DNA from: Strigamia acuminata
Lineage: Eukaryota; Arthropoda; Chilopoda; Geophilomorpha; Linotaeniidae
Length of the DNA stretch: 64,000 bases
NCBI GenBank assembly: GCA_949358305.1
Contig: OX442321.1
Location: 4,613,605 to 4,677,604, forward strand
Reading direction: 5' to 3'
Shown: positions 29,063 to 41,322 of the stretch, one piece after another
Layout of the letters: every line of letters starts with the position of its first letter
Position numbering within the stretch: the stretch's first letter is position 1
The notes under the pieces: generated by a model
The model's database searches: none
The model's input: the letters and a program-made list of their open reading frames with translations, nothing else
Told to the model about the DNA's origin: nothing
Translations under genes and position numbers: made by a program

Positions 29063-31477
29063 ATGAATCGACCACAAATTCACAATAGACGTCGCACCAA
29101 CCACAGCTGGAAAATAAGTACTGTGTATCCACTAAAGAAAAAGCCCAATTCAACTAATTTTGAAACTCCTCTATTTCTTCAGAAATCACGAGAAAAGGAA
29201 ATTGTAAAAAAACAGCCTTCGGCAATGATGTCAAGAACAAACGACTAATTGCTTTGAAGAAGGAAATTGCACGCATAAGTGCCAAGAAAAGTTTTGCTTA
29301 TAATTTCTTTTGGATTCTACTCATTTCTTTCAGCTCTCTCGCTTGTTCGTATCAATCTTACGATCGATTGAGCTTCTTTTTATCTCGTCCAATCGATACA
29401 AAAGTGACTTTAAAACGTAATTCATCCGTCAAGTTTCCATCCATAACTCTATGTCCATACCCCGGCAACTTTATGCCTTTGGTTGGGAAGAGACGGCAAA
29501 AAGCAATTGAAAGAAATGAGACGTATAAGAGGGCTTTTTGTGACATATCTCCTTTCATGTTACTTGATGACACTTTTAACATTTCTACCTTATGGAGCCT
29601 CATGTCCATCAATGGAACATTTAGTCAAGTTTCAATACATTCAGTAAGGCAAAACGTAGTAAATTATTATCATATCAAACAATTCCCCCCCCCCCCACAG
29701 CACACAGTATATCCTACGACCATGAACTAAAGATAACATGTTTAGTAGGCTTGTGCGGAAATTATTTTGCACGAGTGCAGTACGATAAAAATCAAACTTA
29801 GAATTGACCAAAACTATAAAAATCAACGCATTTGTGTTGACTGACGACGCGATGTTGATGCGGTATTGTGGTATTGATGCGGTATTTGCAGTGTGGTGCG
29901 GTATTGCGATATTTTGGTGGATCCCGCGGTATTACGTCGTAAAAAAAATACCCCGGTACGGTATACCGCTAACGCACACAAGGCTATGTGTAGTGTCCTT
30001 GTATTATAGGAAGTGTACTAGTCGAGTAACAGTGATGAACTGAGGTGTTTATTTGTTCACATGATCAAAGTGTGTGCGCCGACTGGTAACAATACAGTTA
30101 AACATTACAACATGGACACGCATTCACATGTTCAGGGCATTTTGCCACCGATGGCGCTTCATAATATATAGCCGCACTGTATTCTGGGAGGACAACAAGT
30201 AACAAACATGCTTAATTGGCAAGCAATGCGTGACACGTAATTGCCGACATCCAATCAGCGCACAGAACAATGACTCAATAGGAAATAACACACGAATGTG
30301 TCCATGTTATCCTTGATTCATGCTAGAACCTGCAATATCTATACTTGTTTATCCAACAACTTTGCAAACTTTCAAATTTGCAATGGTAATTCTATTTTTT
30401 ATTCCAGAGATATTCACTAGATAATGCACTGGAATCAGATAACATGGCACAATATTCTTCTGAAACTGTAACAACAACAATGCTTGGCTCGTGCATCACA
30501 TATTCCTTCAGTAATTGTTAAACCAAATAATTTTGTTGCCGCATTCCAATTTGTAAATATTTTATACATTTTCTTTAGGGAATCTTATTCCGTTTTTCAA
30601 AGATGGTTTCAGGATTGTGTTTGTCACAAATCGCAATTTCCCATTCTGCGAGCCATTCTACATTCTGACGGTAAATCGATAAATCCAAACTAAAAATATT
30701 ACTGTAAAACCAACTTGTTTCATTATTCGAATAGTACATGCTGACGAACAATGACGACGACTCTGTAATATACAAAATTGCAGGTGGATATAGTGAATTG
30801 CATGTCAAAAGCTATCTTTCGTATGGCTTGACTGCAAAAAGAGTTAGTTTATCAATTTTCATCTATTTTTTATTAGCCGACTTCAATATATTTCAATACT
30901 TCTTTGCAGTTCAAGGTTTTAAATAGAACTGAACAACCCTGCGACACAACTAAAGTCGTAAACGAGTGTGAAGTAAACTGTCTTGAAAACGTCCTAAAAA
31001 GCAAAAATATTAGTCATTGCAGGTAAATACTTTCTAATTTTCCAATCAAATGCGATTTCATTTTAAAATAAAATTTGTGACAGGTTACCTTTCACTTCAC
31101 CTTTTGACTTGCCATGGTGTACCTATAAAGGAGTGCAAAATCAACTGAAGGAATTTCAAGAGTTGGTCGTTAATTTCAATTATTTGAAACAATGCACTTG
31201 TCCTAAAATATGTGACGAAATTTTGTACACCGATCATTTGAAATTGATTCGGAGTAGTGGTTACGCCGCAATCTTATCCATCTACTTTGCTGATAATGTG
31301 ATCGAAGAAGTTGAAGAATATTACAGTTATGGTTTCATTGCTTTTATTTGCGATTTTGGTGGCAATTTGGGTATTTTCTTAGGGTTGAGCATTCCAGCAG
31401 TGTTCGACATTGCAACACGACTTGTGACTGCAATGTCAGCCGTTGTATACGCATCCAACAAATCAAATCAACATTGA
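29063..31477 (+). CDS. DEG/ENaC (pickpocket-type) channel subunit, gene 6 (subfamily A), 441 aa, intact
   Basis: Exons: 29063-29117, 29183-29643, 30408-30510, 30579-30670, 30735-30842, 30910-31022, 31084-31477; 1326 nt, open, phases as in the paralogues. It is nearly identical in layout to gene 3: TM1 at about 56-75, FPSITLCP at 103-110, CTCPKIC at about 348-354, TM2 with GIFLGLS (G-L-S 411-413). It is a predicted plasma-membrane cation channel subunit. Intron 2 (764 bp) carries the shared hAT-like MITE. Two poly-C-like runs near 29685 vary in length among genes 3, 4 and 6 but lie in the intron. It is intact, so it and gene 3 are the likely working subfamily-A copies. Confidence 0.87.
29746..29985. 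mobile_element. hAT-like MITE in intron 2 of gene 6
   Basis: Same insertion as in genes 3 and 4; the left flank octamer is now ATGTTTAG (one change) and the right is ATGTGTAG. Confidence 0.7.
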
Positions 31478-31533
31478 ATAATGTATCACTTCACAGCACT
31501 CATAGAATTTAGCCTTCATTGATATCAACTAAA

Positions 31534-31635
31534 ATGACTTCCCCAAAAAGGATTAAGATAAAATTAAAACCACTATTCTTTGGCTTATCTCTTCTGCACC
31601 TGGTACTGGCTATTGTTAACACATATTGCAGGTAG
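31534..31635 (+). other. micro-ORF, third copy (33 codons)
   Basis: Same start, length and TAG stop as the copies at 12534 and 23897, with a few amino-acid replacements in the hydrophobic part (LLHLVLAIVNTYCR). Confidence 0.3.
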
Positions 31636-31800
31636 TCTAGTTCAGTTCGGTTTTTAGTGAATTCAATCGAGAATTCAATTCACTAAGTCACGTATTTAAG
31701 GGATTTTATTTTAAGAAGACGACAATTTGTCTTTTGAAGATTGAACACACCTAATGTAATTACTGAACACATTGCTGTAGCTAAATGTACCGTATTTTAC

Positions 31801-32110
31801 CGATTAAGAGTCGCCCTTGAATTGAATTATTCGAGGACGGCTACATCGAGGTTATTGTTACGAGAAACGAATCAAATAAGAACCGAAAGGCACAAAATGA
31901 CTTAACATGGCAAATATAATGAACGTAGAGCAACATAACAAACGTTAATTGATATCGGCCACTATTTGAAATAAGAGCCGCACTCGATTAACGGCCGCGG
32001 CTGAAAGTGGCAAATTTGAATAAGAGCCGCGGCTATTTAAAAAAAACGAGTGTATGTTTCAGACCACACGATAGAAGTGAAACTTCCAATCTTGAAAAAT
32101 TGCGTCTGAA
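31801..32110. mobile_element. repeat insertion with GAGCCGCGGCTATT motifs, second copy
   Basis: Orthologous to 24150-24467 and in the same flank position after a subfamily-A gene; it has small deletions. Confidence 0.55.
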
Positions 32111-32189
32111 AATCTAAATTAATTTTAATCTTTCTATTTACCGGTAATTGTGTGCGTATTTGTTTTATCATCAGCTTATTACGGTTTCG

Positions 32190-32450
32190 TTGTTAAAGCA
32201 ATATAAACGCTTACCTTATCACATCTTGTAGAATGTCGAAATTTACCAGTCCATTGTATAAAAAGAATAAACATAGCTGTGTATTTGGGTTGTTTGTACA
32301 TGTTCGTGCTGCACCATCTGAAATAAAATTACAAAATGAGATGTAAGGTTACTGTGTAACAACTGATATTTTTCAAGTTAAACAATTTCACCAGTTGAAA
32401 TAAAACTCAGATCACTTTCTACATTCTAAGCAACACCTGACTCCACTCTA
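32190..32450 (-). other. splice-like antisense cassette, third copy (frame broken)
   Basis: Matches 12902-13170 and 24550-24840, but the second candidate exon has an in-frame TAA after an indel, so this copy cannot encode the same peptide. Confidence 0.2.
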
Positions 32451-32639
32451 AGTTTGGAAAAAAAATTTCATTTTCATTTATAATTACTATTTTCATAATT
32501 CCTCGATTTATTTTCATGGGAATCTCTGAATTTATTTTATGAGATTTCTCGACTGTAAGATGCACCCCAACTTTTGGTCGACTTTTCAAAGTAAAAAAGT
32601 GTCTTATGGTCAGCAAAACACTAAGTCGCTATAATATGG

Positions 32640-33327
32640 CCAACAAATTTTAGGTTTGGAAAGACTATTCTCAAGTTTGGTTAAAATAAAAATTTAAAAA
32701 ATTTTCATTTCTTAGAAAAGAACGCTCCCATGAACCTCTTGTACCATTCCCCCAATTAAGTCGCACAATGTCAGCAATCTTAATCAATTCTTCTGAGAAA
32801 ATTGAAACACGCTATGTCAATTTTCATGTTAAACTTTGAAGATAATTGGCTACTGACTGACATTGTGCAGACCATAAATTATATTTTCAATCAATCTCAC
32901 AAGTGAATGGAAAACTCCTAAATTACCTTCCAAATAATTAAAGACAAAATTTCTGGACAAAGCTCGTTTCTGACAAAAGAACGCCCACACGAAGCTGTCG
33001 TGCCATTCCCCAATTAACTTGCACACCTCAACAATCTTAATAGTATGTTAGTTGTCGATTGACAACAAGATACCACAGCTAATTCCAGCAGTCAGAGGAG
33101 TCACACCAAAAAATTTGTGCCTAATCTCATAACAAAAACTAAAAATATTCAACAACAGTGAGACCTTTCATTCTTAACTGTATCAAACTTCTATCAGCGA
33201 AAAGTGAGACCAATATAACTAACTTTTAACAACTTAAATTGAAATTGCAACAAATTAATTCATATACTCTCACAGAAATTAACGTTTTATTGCACACCTT
33301 TCGATACTCAATTGACTTCAATAGATC
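32640..33327. repeat. upstream unit of subfamily-B genes (gene 7 copy)
   Basis: Counterpart of the region upstream of gene 5 (25110-26030), shorter by internal deletions. AT-rich, no gene. Confidence 0.6.
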
Positions 33328-35004
33328 ATGCCTCAAATTCACATTAGCCGTCGCACGAATTCCGTCTGGATAAAGCGTACGTAGTTAAGTAAGTTTATTT
33401 ACTCTCACTTTTAAACTCCGTTATTTCTGCAGGAGACACAAAAAAACAAAATTCTAAAGCAACAACCAAAGTGATTAAATACAAGAATTCGCGTAATCGA
33501 GTGACTGCATTCAATAATGAGATCGCAGTCATAAAATCCAAAAAAGGCTTCGCTTGTCATTTCCTGCGCTTTCTAGTCATTTCACTCTGCGTTCTCGCTT
33601 GCTCCTATCAATCTTACGATCGATTCAGCTACTTTTTGTCTCGTCCGATCGATATCAAAGTGACTACAAGACGCAATGTATCGGTTAAGTTCCCGTCCAT
33701 AACTCTATGCCCTGACTTCCACTACTCTTCTTGGATTGAAAACAGACGGCAAAAACAAAAAGCAACTAAAAATAAAAAGAGTTCGTTTTGTTCAATATCT
33801 CCTTTCGCATTGCTTAACGATACTCTTAATATTTCAACCTTATGGAGCCACATGTCCTTCAATGCAGGATTGCTAGATGCTTATGAATTTTCGGTGAGAG
33901 ATTATAAAGCTATTGCTATAATTTAAAAATCAAAAAAATAATCTTTTTTTATTTTCCAGAAAATCACAGGAATGAAAGAAAATGAGCCGTTTTTGTTTTC
34001 AGTCAAAAATAACACCAACACTATATTTGGAACATGTTCCACGTATTTTTACAGTAAGTACTTTTTTTCTATCATTTCAAAAGTAATACGGAGTATAAGT
34101 TTTGGAATTCTTTATAGAAAATCTTGTTCGTTTTCGAAAAGATTTCCAGTTAGCATTCTCGTTTAGGACACACTTGCCACATTGCGGCTATATCATTTCC
34201 AGAGTAAGAATAAATAATTCAATAAAAATAAAAATTATATATTATTGTTTCTGTCTTTAAAATTAGTTTATGCTGCACAACGATGAAGATGATATCACTT
34301 ATAAAATATCAAGTGAACATAAAATTCAGAGAAGATACAACAAAGCTACATATTACGGCGTAACAGCACAGAGAGTTAGTAATTTGTAAACTTTTTGATC
34401 CAATGGAAATTAAATTAATTACAACTTTTGGTTCCAGTTCAAAAGTCTGAATCGCACAACCAACCCATGCTACACCAAGAAAGTTGTATCGGAATGTGAG
34501 AAAAACTGCTTTGAAAAAACTCTGAAAAATATCACTCGGTGTCGGTAAGAATTAAGAAATGTTAACGAAAACTCAACTGCTCGCAAGTAATTACTGATCA
34601 AAATCAACAGATTACCTTTCATGCCTGTTTCGAAGGTTCCTTTTTGCGATAATGAAAAAGATTCCAAAGTTGCTTATGAAAAAATGAAATCTCATACAAA
34701 TAAGTTTAATTATGTGACAAAATGCAATTGCCCTAAAGTATGCGACGACACTTTGTACACCGATCATTTACATTCCACCGCATTATCTCAACACCCCCAG
34801 TTATTCATCGCCTTTGACGTCAACGTGATCGAAGAAGTTGAAGATCACTACGCCTACAGTTTCATCTCTTTCGTGTGCGACTTCGGTGGCAATTTGGGTC
34901 TCTTTTTAGGGCTGAGCATCCCTGCAATATTTGACCTTGCACAGTCATTCCTTACTTTCTCTGTCAAAAAATTCACTTTCCTTAAGCTTAAATTTAATTA
35001 CTAA
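33328..35004 (+). CDS. DEG/ENaC (pickpocket-type) channel subunit, gene 7 (subfamily B), 432 aa, intact
   Basis: Exons: 33328-33376, 33433-33893, 33960-34053, 34118-34203, 34267-34374, 34438-34544, 34611-35004; 1299 nt with no stop and all GT-AG. Features: TM1 about 56-75 (CHFLRFLVISLCVLACSY), FPSITLCP, CNCPKVC, then TM2 with GLFLGLSIPAIF (G-L-S 402-404) and a short basic tail. It is a predicted plasma-membrane cation channel subunit, the partner of gene 5 in subfamily B. It differs from gene 5 by several in-frame codon gains in exons 2, 4 and 5. It is the last channel gene in the window. Confidence 0.87.
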
Positions 35005-36403
35005 ATTGCTGTACTAAATGTATTGAAACAAAATATTTTGTATATGGGTCTCCACTCAATTCTTCAATTCCTCACCATAGCACTGACTGACTTAAACCAC
35101 CATCAGACCCAGAAATGTAACTGGTAAATTCAAATAAAATAATAAAAATGCTTACCTCATTACGTCAATCTTGTCTAATCTCTAACTTCACCGGTCGAGT
35201 AGATGCAAAAAATAAAGATGGCTGTGTAGTGAGTTGTTTTTTCTTTTTTAGTGCTGCTCGATCTGAAATTAGATTACAAAATTAGATATGCTGTATGATA
35301 AGACATTTTTCAAGCTAAACAATTTCGCCAGTTGAGGTAAAACTCAAATCATGTTCCACTTCGCAGTTCAAATTAACACCCGACACCATTATAATTCTAA
35401 GACTAACTTTCATTCCAGGCTTAGCTAAATATAACACACACAAAAAAAACTCAATCGCACCATATTTTTTAAAATAATTTGCTCAATCTCCATTAATTTC
35501 CGATACTCATAAAAACCTTGTTAAGTTTGACTAAAATCATTTTCATTGCGCTTGCCAGGGAACCAAACCAAGCAACTCTCGTGCAGGTCTGTTGTGGCTA
35601 CCCCGATGACTTTTATGCGGTATGTGCAAGCATGCGAGTTTACAATCGCCCGGTTTAAAATGTAACGCCTCCTGCAAATGTCACAGGAATTAAAAAGTCC
35701 TTCGAATCAGATTTAGAATTCAAATGCAACAATTTTAAGTTTTTTTAAAAAACTTATCTTATTTCCAACATCTCAATCGTTTTTGCTGGGAAATAAATCA
35801 AGTGATTTATTCATATTAAAACAAAGGATTAAATACTACACGATAATTATATAATACCGATCGCTGATTGGATCCCCTGATCCCGCGCGATCGTATGTGA
35901 TCATGCGGGTTGCACGCTGCGTCAACGTCATGCTTCCCTGCGATACTCAGTGAGACCAGTGGTGCTTCCATAATATCCCAAATAATTCCTCTCATGGATC
36001 GCGTCAATTATCACCACGAATGCATGTTCTACTCGGCCCTTTTCATCTTCACGTTCGGTTGCTCACTAAGCTCGTTCTTCCGTTGGTTTCTAATTGGATT
36101 GTCCTCTTAGATGTAGTTCTGCAAAATTCAAAGAGTAGTAATTATGTCACAAAATAAAACTACAGCACACGCCTTCGTGATAATTTTCTTGTTCACTTGT
36201 TGGCATACGTTTGGCGTAGTGAAGGATGCGATGTTGCATGTGACGCTGTTTTGTAAACTCCCATCAAGAGATGGCGCAGCTGTGGCATTGTAAATTTCAA
36301 TCAAGAGATGGCGCTGATTTCCGTTTCCGTAATTATAAGTAAAAAAAAACTAACTCAGTTAGCTTGCATGACCTCAATTGCCAAAATTTTTTAAATTAAG
36401 ACT
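35005..36403. other. 3' flank of gene 7, patchwork of array repeats
   Basis: It contains a diverged antisense cassette (35150-35390) and, at about 36100-36403, the same ATCAAGAGATGGCGC-bearing flank seen after genes 3 and 4. Between them, 35800-36090 is a GC-richer block not seen elsewhere in the window. The host sequence here is continuous with 48217 onward, across the LTR element. Confidence 0.5.
35910..36110 (+). other. unassigned ORF fragment, hydrophobic C-terminal end
   Basis: A 66-codon frame in the GC-richer block encodes SETSGASIISQIIPLMDR, then a hydrophobic segment (MFYSALFIFTFGC, SSFFRWFLIGL). It resembles part of a membrane protein, perhaps a transporter fragment copied here, but no family is recognised and neither splice sites nor neighbouring exons were found. 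Confidence 0.2.
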
Positions 36404-37074
36404 TGTCACGGGCAGGTTACCCACCCTTCTTTTTTGTTTATTTCCCACTTGGTTTGATCCATCTTTAGTTTTATTATTTATCCCACTTTATCTTCTCATC
36501 TAAAACCGATGATTCACCTTCTTAAATGTATGCGCCGATTCACGTCGCGCATTTCATTATTTATAACAATCAGACTTAGTTTATACCTTTCACCCCCTCA
36601 CCCACTTACCTAGACCCGATCATATGACTCAAGTTTACCTCGTCACTGTTTTCCATCTAACAATCACTTCTCATGCTTTTCTCGACAGAGACACATCTCT
36701 AGAGAGAGCTGGGAATGTCACTATTATTTAAACATCGCGTCTTCAACAGCGCACCTCCATTTTAACCGTAATAGCGCCGCTTTTTGCCCACCTTTTAATT
36801 CGCATGCCTGTGACATTTCTCGCCCACCTGCTTGATAATTTCTCAGTGCATACTCATTCTTTTTTAAATGTAAAGACCCACAAAGTGAGATTGAGCCCGT
36901 CGAATACAAATAATGGTGTTACAGCGAGTTTAGGTTTACTTCCCGCCCGATGTCCATATCTGACGGCGGCACCAAACGAGTAAATCTACGAACGAGCCCA
37001 CTGGTTTGCGCTACATTTCCCATGCGCGCAAATTCAGATCAAATCAACCAATACATCTGGGTTGATTCGTAACA
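36404..37074 (+). repeat. 5' LTR of the non-autonomous element
   Basis: 671 bp, matching 47546-48216 over all parts compared. A 61-codon minus-strand frame inside both LTRs is incidental. Confidence 0.9.
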
Positions 37075-37078
37075 AACA

Positions 37079-37099
37079 TGGCGAGCCTGACAGGATTCG
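37079..37099 (+). promoter_or_regulatory. primer binding site
   Basis: TGGCGAGCCTGACAGGATTC starts four bases after the LTR. Its complement would fit a T-arm and acceptor stem ending GCCA, i.e. a tRNA with G73 such as tRNA-Ser; the exact tRNA is an inference. Confidence 0.55.
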
Positions 37100-37190
37100 C
37101 TCTCACCTATAAGGCATAAATGCGCGAAAAGGTTAGTTTTTTGTTTAATTATTAATCACTTTTCACATTTTTTTCACCCTATCGAGTACG

Positions 37191-37949
37191 ATGGAGAGAG
37201 ATGAGAATATTTTCATTTCATGCGACTCGTTTAGCACGGACGAGACTGAGATTGAGCAGAATTGGCAACAGTTTGGACGGTTGGAGGAATTAACCGTATC
37301 GCGAACCAATAATGCTACTAGTGATGTGCACATTACGACGCTAGAAAATAATGTATTTGCGACGCCATCTTTTTTCCGTTTGACCTCGCCAAGGACATCA
37401 GCCCATCCTCATTTATCATTGGAATACAGGTTGATGTTCAATTTTCTCGATCAGGCTCAAGGTTTGCTGAACGAAATGCGCAACATTCTTCAACAAGGCC
37501 CCAGCCCTACACAGCCAAGGACTACCCAGTCCGCGGATGGTGGATCCCCGCATGGATTCATTTGGGGAAATGGCGACTCGATTTCATCAGGATCTGGATT
37601 CCAAACAGCTTGTACGCATCGATATCTGAGTTCAACCACGGAACGAAGATTAATAACGCCAACTATTACAACAATAGCGCGACCAACGTGTGTGACAACT
37701 GCAAAAACGTCCGTAGGTAATGAGAATAACAATTTTCAGTGGAAAAAGCGCCAACTATGTTGCCAGACGACGCCATACGACTCATGCGCAACTGGAATTC
37801 ACCATCCATCGATGAAGCTATCCAGAGAGAACGTGACGCCAAAAAGCAACTACAGTTTGAAGCGCTACAAATTCACGAATATAAACCTCGGGACTACGCA
37901 GACCAACGAATGCCACACCCCAAAGAGTTATTTTTACCAACGATGCTGA
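37191..37949 (+). CDS. gag-position ORF of the non-autonomous LTR element, 252 aa
   Basis: The first long frame after the primer site, from ATG at 37191 (MERDENIFISCDSFSTDETE). The N-terminal third is acidic; the middle has a helical SLEYRLMFNFLDQAQGLLNE; the C-terminal part is Ser/Thr-rich with no zinc knuckle. From about 37739 the better protein-like frame is another one (see 37739-38178), which suggests a frameshift near 37700-37740 and a decayed or re-coded gag. No conserved gag motif is recognised; position alone supports the call. Confidence 0.4.
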   Translation: MERDENIFISCDSFSTDETEIEQNWQQFGRLEELTVSRTNNATSDVHITTLENNVFATPSFFRLTSPRTSAHPHLSLEYRLMFNFLDQAQGLLNEMRNILQQGPSPTQPRTTQSADGGSPHGFIWGNGDSISSGSGFQTACTHRYLSSTTERRLITPTITTIARPTCVTTAKTSVGNENNNFQWKKRQLCCQTTPYDSCATGIHHPSMKLSRENVTPKSNYSLKRYKFTNINLGTTQTNECHTPKSYFYQRC

Positions 37950-38178
37950 ACGCTGCGAGGAAACACCAGAAGTGAAGGAGGTGAAGAAACCAAAGCCGCC
38001 CATGTTCTCCAGATCTAGATGCCTTGCGCCACCATTGGAACAGTTGGTTGTAGCTTTAAAATGCAAGTACGTTACGACTGGAACCATTAACCCCGGAAGT
38101 AAACAATACATCCAACATCTGGATAAATCCAGTAATTGGAAGTTAATGATCAGCATTGACAACCCAAGAATGGAGTAA
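37739..38178 (+). pseudogene. continuation of gag-like coding in shifted frames
   Basis: Two abutting frames, 37739-37975 (MLPDDAIRLMRNWNSPSIDE, helical and charged) and 37972-38178 (KPKPPMFSRSRCLAPPLEQL), look more protein-like than the tail of the overlapping 252-aa frame. They lack ATG starts at their 5' ends. Most simply they are the rest of a gag gene broken by small indels; a further fragment in a third frame runs to 38371. Confidence 0.35.
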
Positions 38179-38371
38179 CCGGATCCAACATGCGCAAGAC
38201 TCCTGGAAACTCGGGAACATGTTACATCATCATCTGATCTCTTGTTGCTCGAGCCCAAGAAGATCACTGATTAAAAGACATTTGTCAGCGGAGATTAGAA
38301 ATCCCACAGTGCTGCAGCTGAAGAAGGGTTCTAACTCTGCAACTTTCCCAGGAGTTGAACAGTGTTTTTAG

Positions 38372-40167
38372 TTCAAAGTATTTTCTTCCTTTCTGCGGGA
38401 TTTACTTTTAGGACTTGACCAAAAGAGAGGAGAAAACCTCTTTCTGCGGGATTTACTTCAAGGACTTGATCAAAGAAAGGGAGGAAGCACGTAACCAGGA
38501 ATGGTGAACTTAGAGAGCTAAATCAGGACCCAATGGCCTCAATCATTCGAGGACACTGCTTAGCAACTCCGGAAAGTATTAATTAATTGTTAATTTTATC
38601 ATTTACTAGAAATAGTAAAGTTTCACCAGTGTCTAATTAACATTCATTATGTTTAATCTCAACTCCTTGGGAGTATAAAGTTATTAATCTCATTTTTGAA
38701 TTTGACTTTGTTAATTTTAACTTCTAATTTTGATTTTTAATCCTAATTTTTAATTCTGATTTTGACTTTTCCCGAATTTGACTTTAAATATCAGTGACTT
38801 TGATTCTATTCTTCACTTAGTAACCGGTGCTAAATTTGTTGAATTTGAATCTAACTTTATTTCTTAGTCTGATAAAGAAATTGTTAGTGCTAGGATTAAA
38901 GAAACCCGATAATTGTAAATTTGTTCCTAAAATGTCTAATTCGCATAGCCTTATTTCCAGAGAAAGTGTTTAGTCTTCCATTCATAGGGAACCAACTAAC
39001 TGCTCTGGATGATGTTGGATTTGTGAAGTTTTCATCAAGGGAATTTTCTTCATCACAAAATTTAAAACCAACTGATATTGCTTCATTTATTAACATCAAA
39101 GGTGAAAAATCAGTTGAATATCCAGTAACTAATTCTGTTCCCAGTGACAATATTGCAGAGTTTGGGCTAAGGGAAGTAATTACCCCTTTTGCCACTGATT
39201 TTGTTGCATCATCACTGGAAGAATTCGAATCCATCCCCACACCAACCGTCTATCATCGGGATTGCTTCAAGAAATTAGCAACAGGACAAGGCACCATACA
39301 TCAAGATTATGTGCACGGACATTTCTTGTGTTGCACTGTTTGATCCTCGTGTTTCAACCTGTGCCATGTCTAAACAACTCTTCGATGGATTGCGCAACCA
39401 AATGGAACCTTAAATGATGCCTTTACATGACTCCATTTGCAGGGATGCGAATGAGTTTGGACTAGTCATTGGAAGTGTAGTATTGATCATTCAAACATCT
39501 TTAACTTTTGTTGAATTTGTATGACATATAACACCAACAACAATACCAAACATTTTGCGCACTCTCGAAAACGTTTTTCTTCCGATTGGACCGCTTTAGG
39601 CCCCTGGACTGGTCAACCAGTACAGTTTGAAGGAAATGAAGCAAACAACAGCTATTTTGGAGCGGAATTAGTTAACCAACAACAATCTCGCTGCCCTGAC
39701 TGCTACGGAGTGCTAGAGAGGTCAACATTAAAAATACTGAACCAATCAATCGCGAAATGTATGGAAACCGATGGACGCGCTTCACCAACATTCAACCTTT
39801 CCAGAAGAAATTCCGTAAGGGTTACATCTTTAACAACACCTTTGACTTGTACTCTTTTAGAGTCTAAACCGAAGAATGCTGTTTCAACTTCATCACCATC
39901 CTTTTTATCATTTCCAACGGGGACAATTTCAAAGTTTGCAGCCCGGCAACCTGTTGCTTTTGAGTTTTGCCTCACAGACCATTTCGAGGACTGCAACGTT
40001 GCCAACTGCAGTTTCGAACCAGATTTTGACACCTACTGAACGGAACATCAAGTGCAAAGTATGACAACTTCAAGGACGCTGCCTAGATTGAAGATAGAAA
40101 ATTCGCAACAATCTCTAGACAGACAACACAAGAACGTGACACCTCAAGCGAGCTCTAACCGTTCAGA
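38372..40167 (+). other. interior of the non-autonomous LTR element where protease/RT would be expected
   Basis: Frames of 140 and 172 codons (38921-39343, 39521-40039) and equally long ones on the opposite strand are seen. None shows D-T/S-G, YxDD or RNase H motifs. The pol core is missing, not merely frameshifted. Confidence 0.5.
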
Positions 40168-40560
40168 TTGTTGCCAACTAATGCTGAAATTGTTGAAGCC
40201 CAATTACAAGACCCCTGGTCGCGTAAGTTAATGCAATATTTAATAGCTAATATTTTGCCTAGAGATCTTGGTAGGGTTGAGACTGTTAAACTTTGCGCAC
40301 AACAATTTGAAATGTATGACAGCATACTGTGTCGTTTTTTGTTAACTCACACAGATGCAACTAAAAAAAGACGTCAAATTTACCTCCCATTATCTTTAAG
40401 AGAACAATATTTTCACACGCTACACTGCCCTCCCATTGTAGAACACATTAGTGTTGAAAAAAAAAAAAAAACCCTGCACAGATAAAATGCGTGTTTTCTG
40501 GCCAAAGATGCGCAAAGACGTCCAAATTTGGGTTTGAGAATGTAGGGCATGTGAGCGCGC
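40168..40560 (+). pseudogene. decayed gypsy-type integrase zinc-finger (H2C2) region
   Basis: The frame 40168-40485 reads like the linker between RNase H and integrase of gypsy elements (IVEAQLQDPWSRKLMQYL; later EMYDSILCRF). It continues into the zinc finger with the His pair (LHCPPIVEH), then after an A-run slip and two stops the segment MRVFWPKMRKDVQIW and the Cys pair (CRAC). The DDE core that should follow is absent. It is thus a fossil of pol, unable to act. Confidence 0.65.
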
Positions 40561-41300
40561 AAAATCCTATTCTTGATATTTTTAATATTATCTTCCATTT
40601 CATTTTCTTTTAATTACAAAAACAAAACAAAAAAAAAAAAATACAAAAAAAAAAAAAAAAATTACCAATGTGGTGTGCAGTGCGTAGTTACATTGGGTCA
40701 TCTAATTCATTCATTTTATGTTTGTAAAAAATTATTTTTAATTTATGTTTCATGTTTTATGTTTATTTTATAGTATTTGTTTTATGTTATTGCATAGCGC
40801 GAGTTAGGAATAGCAAAGTTTACTGCTTTGGCGAGCGACATGCTCACGAGATGCCATTCATGTGATTTACTTTTTAATTTAGCGCTTCCTTTAACGTAAA
40901 CACATTTAAATTCATGTTGTTTTAATTTAAGTACATTCTATTTGATTAGCATAGTTTGTGCGAATTCCCGATTATATCTAGTGCAACTATTTCACCACTC
41001 ATTAATAGACCAGAGTTACGTCACTCCTACCATCAATAGATAGTGGAGAATAATCTTGAACTATATGTTTTCTAACACCTGTTTGAGAAAATTATAGAAG
41101 CGTCTATCGGACGATAAAAAATCTTCACTAACATTTTTCTCATTGAATTGTTGTGTCATGTTTTGTGAGCGTTCCTTTTCGTGCAGTATTGTTTGTGAGT
41201 ACCGTGGGTGTTACATTTTCAAGTGTCTAATTGATCTAGAAATTTAACATTACCTAGTAGGCACATGAGATCAGGACTGCATGCGCTTCCGGACGTGCCT
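40561..41300 (+). other. AT-rich interior of the LTR element with A-tracts
   Basis: Poly-A runs (40628-40660) are followed by ATTACCAATGTGGTGTGCAG and ATGTTT-rich DNA. A related series (A-run, then GAATGTAGTGCACTATGCGC and ATGTTT repeats) recurs at 43970-44130, marking an internal duplication. Confidence 0.45.
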
Positions 41301-41322
41301 TTAATTGGAAGCTTTCCCAATT

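Noticed and set aside
36724-36909. 61-codon minus-strand ORF, also at 47866-48051
   Set aside because: Identical because it lies in the two LTRs of one element; no coding evidence.
38896-40032. Minus-strand ORFs of 114 and 109 codons inside the LTR element
   Set aside because: They look slightly protein-like but overlap plus-strand frames of equal length and oppose the element's transcription; no domain decides between them.
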